A DNA stretch of 64,000 nt from JACCZX01 sp963729165 (GTDB lineage: Bacteria; Pseudomonadota; Gammaproteobacteria; Burkholderiales; Burkholderiaceae_F): contig CAVSMM010000003.1 of NCBI GenBank assembly GCA_963729165.1, positions 122,769 to 186,768 on the forward strand. Reading direction: 5' to 3'. Of the stretch, positions 41,962 through 51,104 are shown piece by piece. The position numbers and the translations under genes are program-made. The notes under the pieces were generated by a model. That model searched no databases and was not told the DNA's origin. It was given only the letters and a program-made list of their open reading frames with translations. The stretch's first letter is position 1. Each line of letters opens with the position of its first letter.

Positions 41962-42990
41962 GTGACAAGTGTCTTGAGCACGCCGCCGCAGCTGGTGATG
42001 CCGGCTTTCGCGCCGGCGCGTGCGCCGAGCTTCGCGCTCGGATACGGCGTCGTGCTGGCGCTGTTCGCAACCAGTCCGCTGTGGCTGGGCGCGGTCGGCC
42101 TCTATCAGTACCTGGCGCTCGAAGTCCTGATCTGGAGCCTGTACGCGCTGGGCTACAACCTGTTACTCGGCTACGGCGGTTTGCCTTCGTTCGGTCACGG
42201 CGCTTTCTTCGGCGTCGGTGCGTACGCAGCGGGGCTTGCGTTGAAGCAGCCGAATGTCGGCCTGCTGGCGGGAATGGCGGCAGCGATCGGTGTCGCCGCA
42301 GTTTTCGGCGCGTTCGTCGCGGCGTTCATTTCGCATCGGCGCGGCATTTACTACGCGCTGATGACGATTGCGTTCGGTCAGTTGGCGTGGTTCGTTTCGA
42401 TCAAGTGGCATAGCGTGACCGGTGGCGAAGACGGTTTGCTCAACGTTCCACGCCCGCCGCTGGACCTCGGCTTCTTGCAGGTGTCACTGACCTCGCACGC
42501 CGCGCTTTTCTATTTCGCATTGACGCTGTTCGCGGTCATCGCGTGGGCGCTCTGGTATCTGATCGACACGCCGTTCGGGCGCGTGCTCGGTGCGGTCAAG
42601 CAGAACGAGATGCGGGCAGCGTATTGCGGGCACAACGTCTGGCTCGTCAAATTCACCGTGTTCGTGATGTCGTGCGCGATTGCGGGGCTGGCCGGAGGGC
42701 TTTTTGCGCTGGCGCAGCAGTCGGCGTATCCGAACGTGATGAGTCTCAATAACTCGGGCTACGTGGTGATGATGGTGCTGATCGGAGGCGGACTGGTCAG
42801 CTTCTGGGGGCCCGTGATCGGAGCGGTGTTTTTCATCGTCGCACGCGATCTGCTCGGTGCGTACACCGAGACCTGGCTGCTCTGGTACGGGCTGTTGTTC
42901 ATGGCGGTGGTGCTGTTCAAGCCCGAAGGAATTGCGGGAATGATCCAGCAACTGCGCGATCGGCTTCGCAGGCGCACGGTGAGCAAATAA
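41962..42990 (+). CDS. livM: Branched-chain-amino-acid-type ABC permease LivM
   Basis: Second membrane permease of the HAAT importer, 342 residues, frame intact. The GTG start follows a GAGGAG site. Marks: LIWSLYALGYNLLLGYGGLP with SFGHGAFFGVGAYAAGL (the LivM signature), RRGIYYALMTIAFGQLAWFV, TGGEDGLLNVPRP, RVLGAVKQNEMRAAYCGHNV (EAA-like loop) and LIGGGLVSFWGPVIGAVFFI. It starts the rightward arm of the island, opposite to livK and livH, so the transporter genes are split between two divergent transcripts. Confidence 0.93.
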   Translation: MTSVLSTPPQLVMPAFAPARAPSFALGYGVVLALFATSPLWLGAVGLYQYLALEVLIWSLYALGYNLLLGYGGLPSFGHGAFFGVGAYAAGLALKQPNVGLLAGMAAAIGVAAVFGAFVAAFISHRRGIYYALMTIAFGQLAWFVSIKWHSVTGGEDGLLNVPRPPLDLGFLQVSLTSHAALFYFALTLFAVIAWALWYLIDTPFGRVLGAVKQNEMRAAYCGHNVWLVKFTVFVMSCAIAGLAGGLFALAQQSAYPNVMSLNNSGYVVMMVLIGGGLVSFWGPVIGAVFFIVARDLLGAYTETWLLWYGLLFMAVVLFKPEGIAGMIQQLRDRLRRRTVSK

Positions 42991-42993
42991 GCG

Positions 42994-43740
42994 ATGCCGC
43001 TCCTTGAAGCCCACCGCTTGCACAAACGCTTCGGGCAGCAGATCGTGCTCGACGACGTTTCGTTTGCGGTCGAAAGCGGCGAGCTTGTCGGAATCATCGG
43101 ACCGAACGGTGCCGGCAAGACGACGTTTTTCAACGTGCTGACCGGACGCTATCGACCCGAGCGCGGCAAGGTCGTGTTCGACGGCGTCGACATCACGGGT
43201 GCATCGCCTGCCGGCATCGCGCGCGCTGGCATCTCACGCTCGTTCCAGTTGATGAATCTGTTCGACAGTTACAGCGCGCTGGACAACGTGATTGTGGCGA
43301 TGCGGCCGCTCGTCAACCGCGCGTTTCGAATGGCCGGACAGGTTCGGCGCGACTCGCGCCTGCAGGATCGCGCGGCTCAGCTGCTCTTCGATGTCGGACT
43401 GGCCGGGAAGGAACATGCAGTCGCCAAGGGGCTGGCTTACGGCGACCGGCGATGTCTTGAAATCGCCGTTGCGCTGGCGCCCGAACCTCGGCTGCTGTTT
43501 CTCGATGAGCCGACGGCGGGGATGGGTTCGCAAGGCGCTCGCCGATTGACGGCACTGATCGAGCAACTGCGGCAGCGCACGACGATCGTTGTGATCGAAC
43601 ACGACATGCCGTTTTTGTTTCGCATCGCCGATCGCATCTCGGTGATTCAGTGGGGCCAGGTGATCGCGCAGGGCACGCCGGCAGAGCTGCGCGCCGATCC
43701 GTGGGTGGCGCGCAGCAATCTGGGTGCGGTGGCGGCTTGA
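42994..43740 (+). CDS. livG: ABC transporter ATP-binding protein LivG
   Basis: ATPase subunit, 248 residues. Walker A is GPNGAGKTTFFNVLTGRY; the Q-loop region ISRSFQLMNLFDSYSALDNV, signature LAYGDRRCLEIAVALAPEPR (LSGGQ replaced by LAYGD, as is usual for LivG), Walker B LLFLDEPTAGM and switch His in VVIEHDMPFLF. It starts 3 bases after livM and overlaps livF in TGATG. Confidence 0.95.
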   Translation: MPLLEAHRLHKRFGQQIVLDDVSFAVESGELVGIIGPNGAGKTTFFNVLTGRYRPERGKVVFDGVDITGASPAGIARAGISRSFQLMNLFDSYSALDNVIVAMRPLVNRAFRMAGQVRRDSRLQDRAAQLLFDVGLAGKEHAVAKGLAYGDRRCLEIAVALAPEPRLLFLDEPTAGMGSQGARRLTALIEQLRQRTTIVVIEHDMPFLFRIADRISVIQWGQVIAQGTPAELRADPWVARSNLGAVAA

Positions 43741-44435
43741 TGTTGCAGATCGACAGCATCCGCACGTTCTACGGAGAAACGCAGGCGTTGTTCGATGTCT
43801 CGCTGCGAGTGGGCGCCGGTGAGGTCGTCGCGCTTCTCGGCGCCACCGGCGCGGGCAAGACGACGACTTTGAGATCGATCCTCGGGCTGACTCCCGCGCG
43901 TCAAGGCACGATTCGCTTCGACGGCCGAGACGTGACGCATCAAAGCACGCACGCGATTGCGCGCTCTGGCGTGGCCTGGGTTCCCGAGGAGCGCCGAGTC
44001 GTCCCGAGCCTGACCGTCCGGCGCAATCTTGCGATCGCCGAGAAGCGGACCAAGTTTCGACGCTGGACGCTCGGCGAATGTTGCGAAATTTTTACCGCGC
44101 TCGAATACCTGCTCGAGCGCGACAGCGAAAATCTGTCGGGCGGCGAAATGCAGATGGTCGCGATCTCGCGCGCGTTGTTGGGCAGCCCGGGACTGGTATT
44201 GATGGACGAGCCGAGTCAGGGACTGGCGCCGAAGGTCGTGCAGGATGTGATGCGCACGGTGCAGCGTTTGAAAAGCGAAGGCGTCAGCGTGCTGCTGGTC
44301 GAGCAGCATGTCAACGCAGCGCTGGACGTCGCCGACCGGGTGGTCGTGCTCGATCACGGCACGGTCGTGCATCAAGGTTCGGCGGCCGAATTGCGCAACG
44401 ACGCCGCACAGCGTGCGCGCTTGCTCGGAACCTAG
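43740..44435 (+). CDS. livF: ABC transporter ATP-binding protein LivF
   Basis: Second ATPase subunit, 231 residues. Walker A is GATGAGKTTTLRSILGL, with T-G-A in place of the more common N-G-A. Then VAWVPEERRVVPSLTVRRNL (LivF signature around the Q-loop), LSGGEMQMVAISRALLGSPG (signature), Walker B LVLMDEPSQGLAP and switch His LLVEQHVNAAL. Complete, with a translationally coupled start. Confidence 0.95.
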   Translation: MLQIDSIRTFYGETQALFDVSLRVGAGEVVALLGATGAGKTTTLRSILGLTPARQGTIRFDGRDVTHQSTHAIARSGVAWVPEERRVVPSLTVRRNLAIAEKRTKFRRWTLGECCEIFTALEYLLERDSENLSGGEMQMVAISRALLGSPGLVLMDEPSQGLAPKVVQDVMRTVQRLKSEGVSVLLVEQHVNAALDVADRVVVLDHGTVVHQGSAAELRNDAAQRARLLGT

Positions 44436-44440
44436 AGGCC

Positions 44441-45091
44441 ATGGCGGATCTGCTTCGCACTCAGTCGCTGCGCAAGGAATATCGAAGAAGCCGGTGGGCG
44501 CGCGCGCCGAGTTTCGTGCTGCACGCCGATCTAACTTTCGACGAGCCAGCGATCATTGGCGTGCTGGGTCCGAATGGCTCGGGCAAGACAACGTTGTTCG
44601 AATTGATCACCGGCTCCAACGCACCGACATCGGGTTCGGTGCAGGTGGGCGGCCAGGATATCCATCGAGTCCGCCGCAACCAGCGGGGACAGCTGGCGCG
44701 GCACTATCACCAGTCGTATCAGATCCGGCGTTTTCGGTCGTGGAAACCCGAGGCGATGCTGCAAAGCGCGGCGCGTGACGAGGCGTTGGTCCATCTGTTC
44801 GATGAGCCTCAGTTGAATACACAGGATGGGTACATCGGTTTCATGTTGCGCTTCTTCCAAAACCTGCGGCGCCGTGACCGACTGTTGTTCGTTTGCCTGC
44901 ATCCGCAGGAACCGTGGCAGCTCGAACTGTTGCGTGAAATTTCCGAGAGCTTCGTGTTCGTCGAGCGCGGCCAGGTCACGCGGCATCCAACGTTTGAGGA
45001 TTTGATTCGCGTGCCCGGTGCGCGCGATTACCTCGGGCACTCTGGTGAGCGCAAAATAGCGGGTCGCGGATTACAGAACTACGGAGTCGTG
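44441..45091 (+). CDS. Unusual ABC-like ATPase without a signature motif, in frame with mmsA
   Basis: Starts 5 bases after livF. It has a good Walker A (GVLGPNGSGKTTLFELITGS) and a Q-loop-like HYHQSYQIRRFRSW, but only about 25 residues separate that from a Walker-B-like LVHLFDEPQLNTQDG. The helical subdomain with LSGGQ is therefore missing or reduced. A switch-His-like LLFVCLHPQEPWQL and the common end FVFVERGQVTRHPTFEDLIR follow. The frame then continues with no stop into mmsA at 45092. An indel near 45040 would give a stop at 45057-45059, so fusion is not proven. It may be a regulatory or decayed ATPase; not known to me as a described family. Confidence 0.6.
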
Positions 45092-46607
45092 ATGGGAAAG
45101 AGCGAAAAAGTGCTGGCTGATATCACGCACTGGATCGGCGGCAGCCGAGTGGCTGGGATATCAACACGAACGGGCAAGGTGTTCAATCCAGCCACTGGCG
45201 AAATCACCGGGTCGGTGCGTCTCGCCGACGCTTCTGCAGTAGACGCAGCGGTTCAGGCGGCACTGCGTGCACTGCCTGAGTGGAGCGAAACGTCGCCGTC
45301 GAATCGGGCACGCGTGATGTTTCGCTTCAAGGAGCTGATGGAGCGCAATCTCGAAGGGCTGGCATCAACCGTCACGCATGAGCACGGCAAAGTACTCAGC
45401 GATGCGAAGGGTGAAGTTCAGCGCGGGATCGAGGTAGTCGAGTTCGCTTGTGGAGCACCGCAGCTGCTGAAGACGCAGTTTTCGGACAACATCGGTGGCG
45501 GGATCGACAACTATTCGTTGCGCCAGCCGCTCGGTGTCGTCGCCGGCATCACGCCGTTCAATTTCCCTGCGATGGTGCCGATGTGGATGTTTCCACTGGC
45601 GTTGGTGTGCGGCAATACGTTCGTGCTGAAACCGTCGGAGCGTGATCCTTCGGTGTCATTGATGCTGGCTGAGCTGTTACAAGCAGGCGGGACTGCCCGA
45701 CGGTGCTTTCAACGTCGTGCAAGGCGATAAGGAAGCGGTCGATGCGATTCTGGCGCACAAGGGGATCGCCGCGGTGAGCTTCGTCGGTTCAACCCCAATC
45801 GCCGAGTACATCCACAGCGAGGGCACGCGGCACGGCAAGCGAGTGCAAGCTCTTGGCGGTGCGAAGAATCATATGGTTGTGATGCCTGATGCCGATCTAG
45901 ATCAGGCTGCCGATGCGCTGATCGGCGCTGCATATGGCTCGGCCGGTGAACGATGCATGGCCATTTCAGTATGCGTCGCGGTGGGTGACGTTGCGGATGC
46001 GTTGATCGGCAGGCTGAAAACGCGCATCGCTGCGCTACGCATCAAGAGCGGCATGGAAGCAGACGCTGACATCGGACCCTTGGTCACCGGTGCTCATCGC
46101 GAAAAAGTGCTCGGTTATATCGATCGCGGTGTCGCTGACGGCGCAAGCATTGTCTGCGATGGCCGAACGCACGAAGCGACCACGCAAGCCGGATTTTTCC
46201 TCGGCGCAACGCTGTTCGACAACGTCCAGCCGTCGATGCGGATTTATCAAGACGAGATTTTTGGCCCGGTGCTATGCGTCACGCGCGTGCCGGATCTCGC
46301 CGCGGCACTCGACATGGTCAACACGCACGAGTTTGGCAACGGCGTCGCCTGTTACACATCCGACGGTGGCACCGCCCGCGAGTTTGCCCGCAGTGTGCGT
46401 GCCGGCATGGTCGGCATTAACGTGCCCATTCCGGTGCCGATGGCGTTTCATTCGTTCGGTGGCTGGAAGCGGTCGTTGTTCGGTGATTATCACGCGTATG
46501 GCGAAGAAGGCATTCGCTTCTACACGCGTTACAAGTCCGTCATGCAGCGCTGGCCCGACCCGGTTGCTAGCAAAGGGCCCGAGTTTGCGATGCCGGTTCA
46601 CAAATGA
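45092..46607 (+). CDS. mmsA: CoA-acylating methylmalonate-semialdehyde dehydrogenase (MmsA/IolA), one frameshift
   Basis: Oxidises malonate or methylmalonate semialdehyde to acetyl- or propionyl-CoA with NAD and CoA. About 505 residues. Marks: THWIGGSRVAGISTRTGKVF, NPATGEITGSVRLADAS, GVVAGITPFNFPAMVPMWMF, after a shift near 45690 GAFNVVQGDKEAVDAIL, FVGSTPIAEYIHSEGTRHGK, VQALGGAKNHMVVMPDAD, the active Cys in YGSAGERCMAISVCV and IYQDEIFGPVLCVTRV. It ends the rightward arm. With IolC and DUF2090 it completes the route from deoxygluconate to acetyl-CoA. A GGAG site precedes the ATG at 45092. Confidence 0.92.
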
Positions 46608-46648
46608 GCGATCATGCCGACGCGAATCCCACGGACCTGGTGTCGGCT

Positions 46649-48212
46649 TCAGACTTCGCGCAGCGAACGGCGATATTGAATCGCTTCGGCGACGTGTGAC
46701 GTTTCGAGCTCGCTCGCGCCCGCCAAATCGGCGATGGTGCGAGACACTTTCAGAACGCGGTGGTACGCGCGCATCGACCACCCGAGCCGAACCGCCGCCG
46801 CATGCAAGAGCTGTTTGACCGCGCCGGTGACACCGGACACCTGATCGATCTCGGCGGGCTGCAAGATGATCGTTGAGCTTGCCCTGCCGGGCGAGCGCCT
46901 GGTGATATGCCTTGCGCACCCGCTCGGCGACGAAGCGGGTCGGCTCACCGTCTCCCATCCTCGTCAACTCTTCTTCGGAGAACGACGACACCTCGACGCG
47001 CATGTCGATGCGATCGAGCAACGGACCCGAAATGCGGTCTTGATAACGCGCGACCAGATCCGGCGTGCATCGGCATTCGATGGTCCGGTGCCCAAAGTAG
47101 CCGCACGGGCAAGGATTCATCGCGGCGATCAATTGAAACTTGGCGGGGTACTCGACTTGCCGCGCCGCGCGCGACACGGTGATGCGACCGGACTCCAGCG
47201 GCTGCCGCAGCGCCTCGAGCACCCGCCGCTCAAACTCGGGCAGCTCGTCGAGAAAAAGCACGCCATGGTGTGCCAGCGAAATTTCGCCCGGCATCGGTGG
47301 GTTGCCGCCGCCCACCAGTGCGACTGCGCTGGCGGTGTGATGCGGCGAGCGATAGATGCGGGTCGCCCAGCGCTGCGTTGCGAACTGACCCGCGAGCGAT
47401 AGCACTGCCGCCGACTCGAGCGCTTCGTCGGTTGTCATCGGCGGCAAGATCCCGGCGAAGCGCTGCGCCAGCATGGTCTTGCCGGTGCCCGGCGGGCCCA
47501 CCAGCAGCGCACTATGACCGCCGGCCGCCGCGATCTCGAGTGCGCGCCGTGCAGCGAGCTGGCCTTTGACGTCGAACATGTCCGGGTAGGTGGGCGGTGT
47601 CAGGCGCACCATTGCCTGATGAACTTCGATGCGGCGTGCGTCGGCTTCGCCTGCGTCAGAACGCAGGTGCTCCACGACCTGCAGCAGCGTCTTGGCCGGA
47701 TAAATCGGCACTTGGCCGACTAGCGCCGCTTCATCGGCGCTCTCCGCTGGCACGATGAAGCCGCGCAGCGGCGGCTTGTCTGCGCCGCGTCGCTCACCCG
47801 CAGCATCGGCACTGGCCAGCGTGACGGCATACGCCATCGCCAAGCGTGCCGCGCACCTCGCCGCAACTCGCCGGACAGCGACAACTCGCCGGCAAACTCG
47901 TAGCGGTCAAGCACGCGCGCTGGCAATTGTCCCGTCGCAGCCAAGAATGCCCAGTGCGATCGGCAAATCGAAGCGGCCTGATTCCTTCGGTAAATCGGCC
48001 GGCGCGAGATTCACGGTGATGCGCCGCATTGGAAAATCGAAGCGGCTGTTTTGCAGGGCCGCTCGTACGCGCTCGCGCGCCTCGCGTACTTCGGTATCCG
48101 GCAGCCCGACCAGCGTGAAAGCAGGCAGACCGTTCGCCAAATGAACCTCGACTGTCACTTCGGGCGCCGACATTCCAGACAAGCCTCGGCTACGAACGAC
48201 GGCTAGCGTCAT
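46649..48212 (-). CDS. comM: ComM/YifB family Mg-chelatase-like AAA+ ATPase, frameshifted
   Basis: AAA+ ATPase of the YifB/ComM family, linked to branch migration during natural transformation. The N-terminal Lon-like domain has MTLAVVRSRGLSGMSAPEVT, GLPAFTLVGLPDTEVREARE and ITVNLAPADLPKESGRFDLP. Walker A is LLVGPPGTGKTMLAQRFAGI, with GVLFLDELPEFERRVLEALR (Walker B), LIAAMNPCPCGYFGH and DRIDMRVEVSSFSEEEL. Shifts near 47930, 47850 and 46865. The C-terminal YifB domain ends SELETSHVAEAIQYRRSLRE. The start ATG at 48212 is preferred over one 10 codons upstream because the family begins this way. Confidence 0.92.
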
Positions 48213-48496
48213 TGCAACGGTTTCATCGAGGAGGTCGAACATCGGGCATGGCGCGCGATTCTATGGCGCGTGCGCGGTTGGCATGCCCGAAGCTGCGGCG
48301 GCCTATACCGTTTACGCGATCGAACGGTCGCTCCAGCCGCTGCTCGCATCCCTTGTTTTGGGTGTGCGACAGCCTGATCGGACGAAGGAAAAATGCCCCG
48401 TTTGGCCTGATATTCGTAAGGGGTGGTCCGCGTCGCCGTGGCACGATACAGTCACGGCTTTTATCGAACTGTCTACTGACAGCGCAAGCGCATCTG

Positions 48497-49435
48497 GTGA
48501 TAACTTTTCTTCTCTGCGTCGCAATTTTCGGCACGATTACCGGGCTGTATATCTGGGCGCAGCGTCGTGCGCGTGCGATACGCGAACAATCGGCGAGGCG
48601 CGAGCAAAGTGCGATGGCGCTGATGCTCGCCGGTGGCCAGCTCGACGATGATCACGCAATCGAATCCGACGAGCCCGTCAAGCCGAGGGTCATGGGACGG
48701 TTGCTCGAGGACGATCCCGCCGAAAAAGCGGCTGCAGCGGCGCGCCATGCGGCAGCGCGCGCCGCTTCCAAGGACAAATCGCGCGAACTGCCACCCCTTG
48801 AGTTTGGCGAGCGTGGTTCCAAATCGCGCAGCAAGTCGAAGTCGAACGGTGCGCACGACGGTGCACGCCGTGCGACGCCTGCCGAACAAGCCGCCGACGG
48901 CATGGATCCCATCGAAGATCTGATTTCGCAGATCATGGTGCACGAACCGGCGCCGCACACCCGGCCGCGTGCGGAGCCGCAGCCGGTCGCGCGTGCAAGC
49001 AAACCGCCGGCCGACCGCAAGCCCAAGGCGATCTCACCGAACGTGCCACTGCGTGAGCTCGTGCTTGCCTGGTATGAAGCGCGCGGCTATCGCGGCTCGC
49101 CCGCGTCGCCTGCGGTCTGGCCGATCGAGCTCGTGCTGCGCCATCGCGAAGACGCCGCTCGCGCTTATGCGTTTGTTGTGCAAAGCGATCACGTCTCGGT
49201 CGATCGCATCACCGCGTTGATTGAACAGGCGCGCGAGATCGGCATGATGCGCGTGGCGGTGATTGCCGAGGCGGGATACGAAAGCGGCGCGAAGGAAGTT
49301 GCCAAGCGCCGCCATGTGCGATTGATCGACCGCTCCGCGATGGAAGCCGAGCTGTCCGAGCTGCAGTTGCCCACGGCGGCGAAAATCATCGCGATTGCAC
49401 GCAAGCGTTCTGCAGCGGAGCCGTCGCCGGCGTAA
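48497..49435 (+). CDS. Membrane-anchored protein with degenerate Mrr-like restriction-endonuclease fold
   Basis: About 312 residues from a GTG start chosen so that the first membrane helix (VITFLLCVAIFGTITGLYIW) is complete; the open frame reaches 48212 but that part looks non-coding. The centre is low complexity (Ala, Lys, Ser, Arg, Asp). The C-terminal 130 residues resemble the Mrr/RecB-like fold: LRELVLAWYEARGYRGSPAS, AYAFVVQSDHVSVDRITALI, MMRVAVIAEAGYESGAKEVA and RRHVRLIDRSAMEAEL. In active Mrr domains the core strand reads Q-x-K; here it is Q-S-D, so nuclease activity is doubtful. Family assignment is moderate; function unknown. Confidence 0.6.
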   Translation: MITFLLCVAIFGTITGLYIWAQRRARAIREQSARREQSAMALMLAGGQLDDDHAIESDEPVKPRVMGRLLEDDPAEKAAAAARHAAARAASKDKSRELPPLEFGERGSKSRSKSKSNGAHDGARRATPAEQAADGMDPIEDLISQIMVHEPAPHTRPRAEPQPVARASKPPADRKPKAISPNVPLRELVLAWYEARGYRGSPASPAVWPIELVLRHREDAARAYAFVVQSDHVSVDRITALIEQAREIGMMRVAVIAEAGYESGAKEVAKRRHVRLIDRSAMEAELSELQLPTAAKIIAIARKRSAAEPSPA

Positions 49436-49452
49436 CGCGTTACCTAGCGTCG

Positions 49453-49692
49453 CTAACGCGCGGTCTTGTTCTCGATTTCTGTCAGCCGGCGTTCCAGACC
49501 TTCGAGCTTGGCGCGGGTTTTCGCAAGCACTTTGGTTTGAGTGTCGAACTCCTCGCGCGTCACGAGCTCGAGACGTGCGAACTGCTGCGTTAAAAGTGCC
49601 TTGACGTTCTTTTGCAGGTCGGCCGCCGGTGTGTTGCGCATCAGCGCAGCCAGCCGGTCCTGCAACTCATCGAGAAACGAAACCTTGTCCAT
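49453..49692 (-). CDS. ubiK: Ubiquinone biosynthesis accessory factor UbiK (BMFP/YqiC)
   Basis: A 79-residue helical protein of the membrane fusogenic (BMFP) family that helps the Ubi complex. Marks: SFLDELQDRLAALMRNTPAA, DLQKNVKALLTQQFARLELV, TREEFDTQTKVLAKTRAKLE and a C-terminal coiled coil with LERRLTEIE. Length and pattern match UbiK exactly. It faces the Mrr-like gene with a 17-base gap between the stops. Confidence 0.92.
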   Translation of the reverse strand: MDKVSFLDELQDRLAALMRNTPAADLQKNVKALLTQQFARLELVTREEFDTQTKVLAKTRAKLEGLERRLTEIENKTAR

Positions 49693-49751
49693 GGTGCGAA
49701 TTTAGCCTATCGCAGGGATTGAGTGCGCACGCCCCGCACTCGTGCGCGCAC

Positions 49752-49766
49752 GCACTCGTACTGTGC
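49752..49766 (+). promoter_or_regulatory. NtrC-type binding site
   Basis: GCAC-N7-GTGC (GCAC TCGTACT GTGC), matching the dyad core of NtrC sites, 65 bases upstream of the -24 element. A second, weaker copy (TGCACC-N5-TGAGCA, 49796-49812) lies closer. Confidence 0.6.
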
Positions 49767-49830
49767 GCACGGACTCGATGATCGTCTTCGCCATTTGCAC
49801 CGCGATTGAGCATTTTGGCGCTGCAACAAT

Positions 49831-49846
49831 TGGCATACATGTTGCG
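49831..49846 (+). promoter_or_regulatory. Sigma-54 promoter for torF-like/glnK/amtB
   Basis: TGGCATACATGTTGCG has the invariant GG (49832-49833) and GC (49844-49845) with exactly 10 bases between them, as required for sigma-54. It lies 57 bases before the porin ATG. Nitrogen-limitation control by NtrC is inferred from this plus the upstream dyad. Confidence 0.75.
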
Positions 49847-49902
49847 TAGACCCCATTCGAACTTGTTTATCACATCACAACATCTCGAGAGGGGATAAAA
49901 AC

Positions 49903-50728
49903 ATGAGAACAGCGCTGATCGCTTGCGCTATTGCAATCGGAAGTGCGAGTCTGCGCCACTTGGCGTGCGGCGCAAACGACGGCGCCGCCATCCCGCGGCT
50001 AAACCAGAGCCTGAATTCACGTTCACCGGCAATGCCGGACTGTTCAGTGACTACCGCTATCCGCGGGTATTACTCAGACCGACTACAAGCCGGCGTTTCA
50101 GGGCGGATTCGACTTCGCTCACAAGTCGGGCTTCTATCTGGGCAACTGGAACTCGAACGTTCATCCGTGCTGTTCAACGGCGCCGCCTGGAGATGGATTT
50201 TTACGGCGGCTACAAGACGACGTTCGGCGACTTCGGCCTCGATGTTGGCGTGATCTATTACTACTACCCCGGCACCGGCAAGTATCTCGCCCGGCGTAGG
50301 AAGCCAAGAATTTTCGAGGCGTACATCGGCGGCACTTGGGGCCCGGTATCGCTGAAGTACTTCTACTGCGTTCACCGATTTCTTTGGGCTGAACTGAAGA
50401 CGGGCGCCGGGCGATATCGACACCAAAGGCTCGCAGTATTTCGACTTCACGCGTGCACGTTTCCATTCGACGGCGGTTGGGCGGTCTCAGGCGCACGCCG
50501 GCTGGCAGAAGATTGAGAACCTGAAGAGTTGGCCGAATGATTCGGTCTGATAGACGACAATTACTGGGATTACAAGCTCGGCGTGACCTACGACATCGGC
50601 GGATCGGGCTGGATTGTCGGCTCGGCCGTCGTTGGCACCAGCGAAAAGAAGCTTTTCCGAAGTCGGCGACGTGTCGGACGGCGGCGGCAAGACGCAGCGT
50701 CGTGGTTTCATTGACCAAGACGTTTTAA
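49903..50728 (+). CDS. TorF-family putative porin (Gcw_chp), frameshifted
   Basis: Outer-membrane beta-barrel of the TorF/Gcw_chp family, common ahead of glnK-amtB in Betaproteobacteria. Signal start MRTALIACAIAIGSAS, then FTFTGNAGLFSDYRY, DYKPAFQGGFDFAHKSGFYL, GNWNSNVHP, MDFYGGYKTTFGDFGLDVGV and IYYYYPGTGKYL; later DDNYWDYKLGVTYDIGGSGW and the barrel end VVVSLTKTF with a terminal Phe. At least seven shifts make the exact sequence unreliable. The ATG at 49903 follows a GAGAGGGG site. It probably lets small solutes cross the outer membrane when nitrogen is short. Confidence 0.8.
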
Positions 50729-50749
50729 GCGATAGCGAGGAACTCGCCG

Positions 50750-51088
50750 ATGAAACTGATCACCGCCATTATCAAGCCGTTCAAGCTTGACGAGGTGCGT
50801 GAAGCGTTGTCCGCCGTCGGCGTGCAAGGCATCACGGTCACTGAAGTCAAAGGCTTTGGAAGGCAAAAAGGCCATACCGAGCTGTATCGGGGTGCCGAGT
50901 ACGTTGTCGATTTTTTGCCGAAGGTGAAGATCGAAGCCGCTGTGTCGGAGGATATCGTCGAGCGCGCGATCGAAGCGATCGAAGGCTCCGCACGCACCGG
51001 CAAGATCGGCGACGGCAAGGTATTCGTCTTCGATCTCGAGCATGTCGTTCGCATCCGAACCGGCGAGACCGGCAAGGAAGCGCTCTAA
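50750..51088 (+). CDS. glnK: Nitrogen regulatory protein P-II (GlnK type)
   Basis: A 112-residue signal protein that binds ATP, ADP and 2-oxoglutarate and blocks AmtB when nitrogen is plentiful. MKLITAIIKPFKLDEVREAL is typical; the T-loop GHTELYRGAEYVVDFLPK holds the uridylylation site Tyr51; the B-loop is EGSARTGKIGDGKVFVFDLE. Its position directly before amtB supports GlnK rather than GlnB. The frame is clean. Confidence 0.95.
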   Translation: MKLITAIIKPFKLDEVREALSAVGVQGITVTEVKGFGRQKGHTELYRGAEYVVDFLPKVKIEAAVSEDIVERAIEAIEGSARTGKIGDGKVFVFDLEHVVRIRTGETGKEAL

Positions 51089-51104
51089 CCCGATGAGGAT
51101 GACA

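Noticed and set aside
49432..49443. 12-base palindrome GTAACGCGTTAC overlapping the stop of the Mrr-like gene
   Set aside because: Single short copy between convergent genes without a T tract or neighbouring promoter; likely chance.
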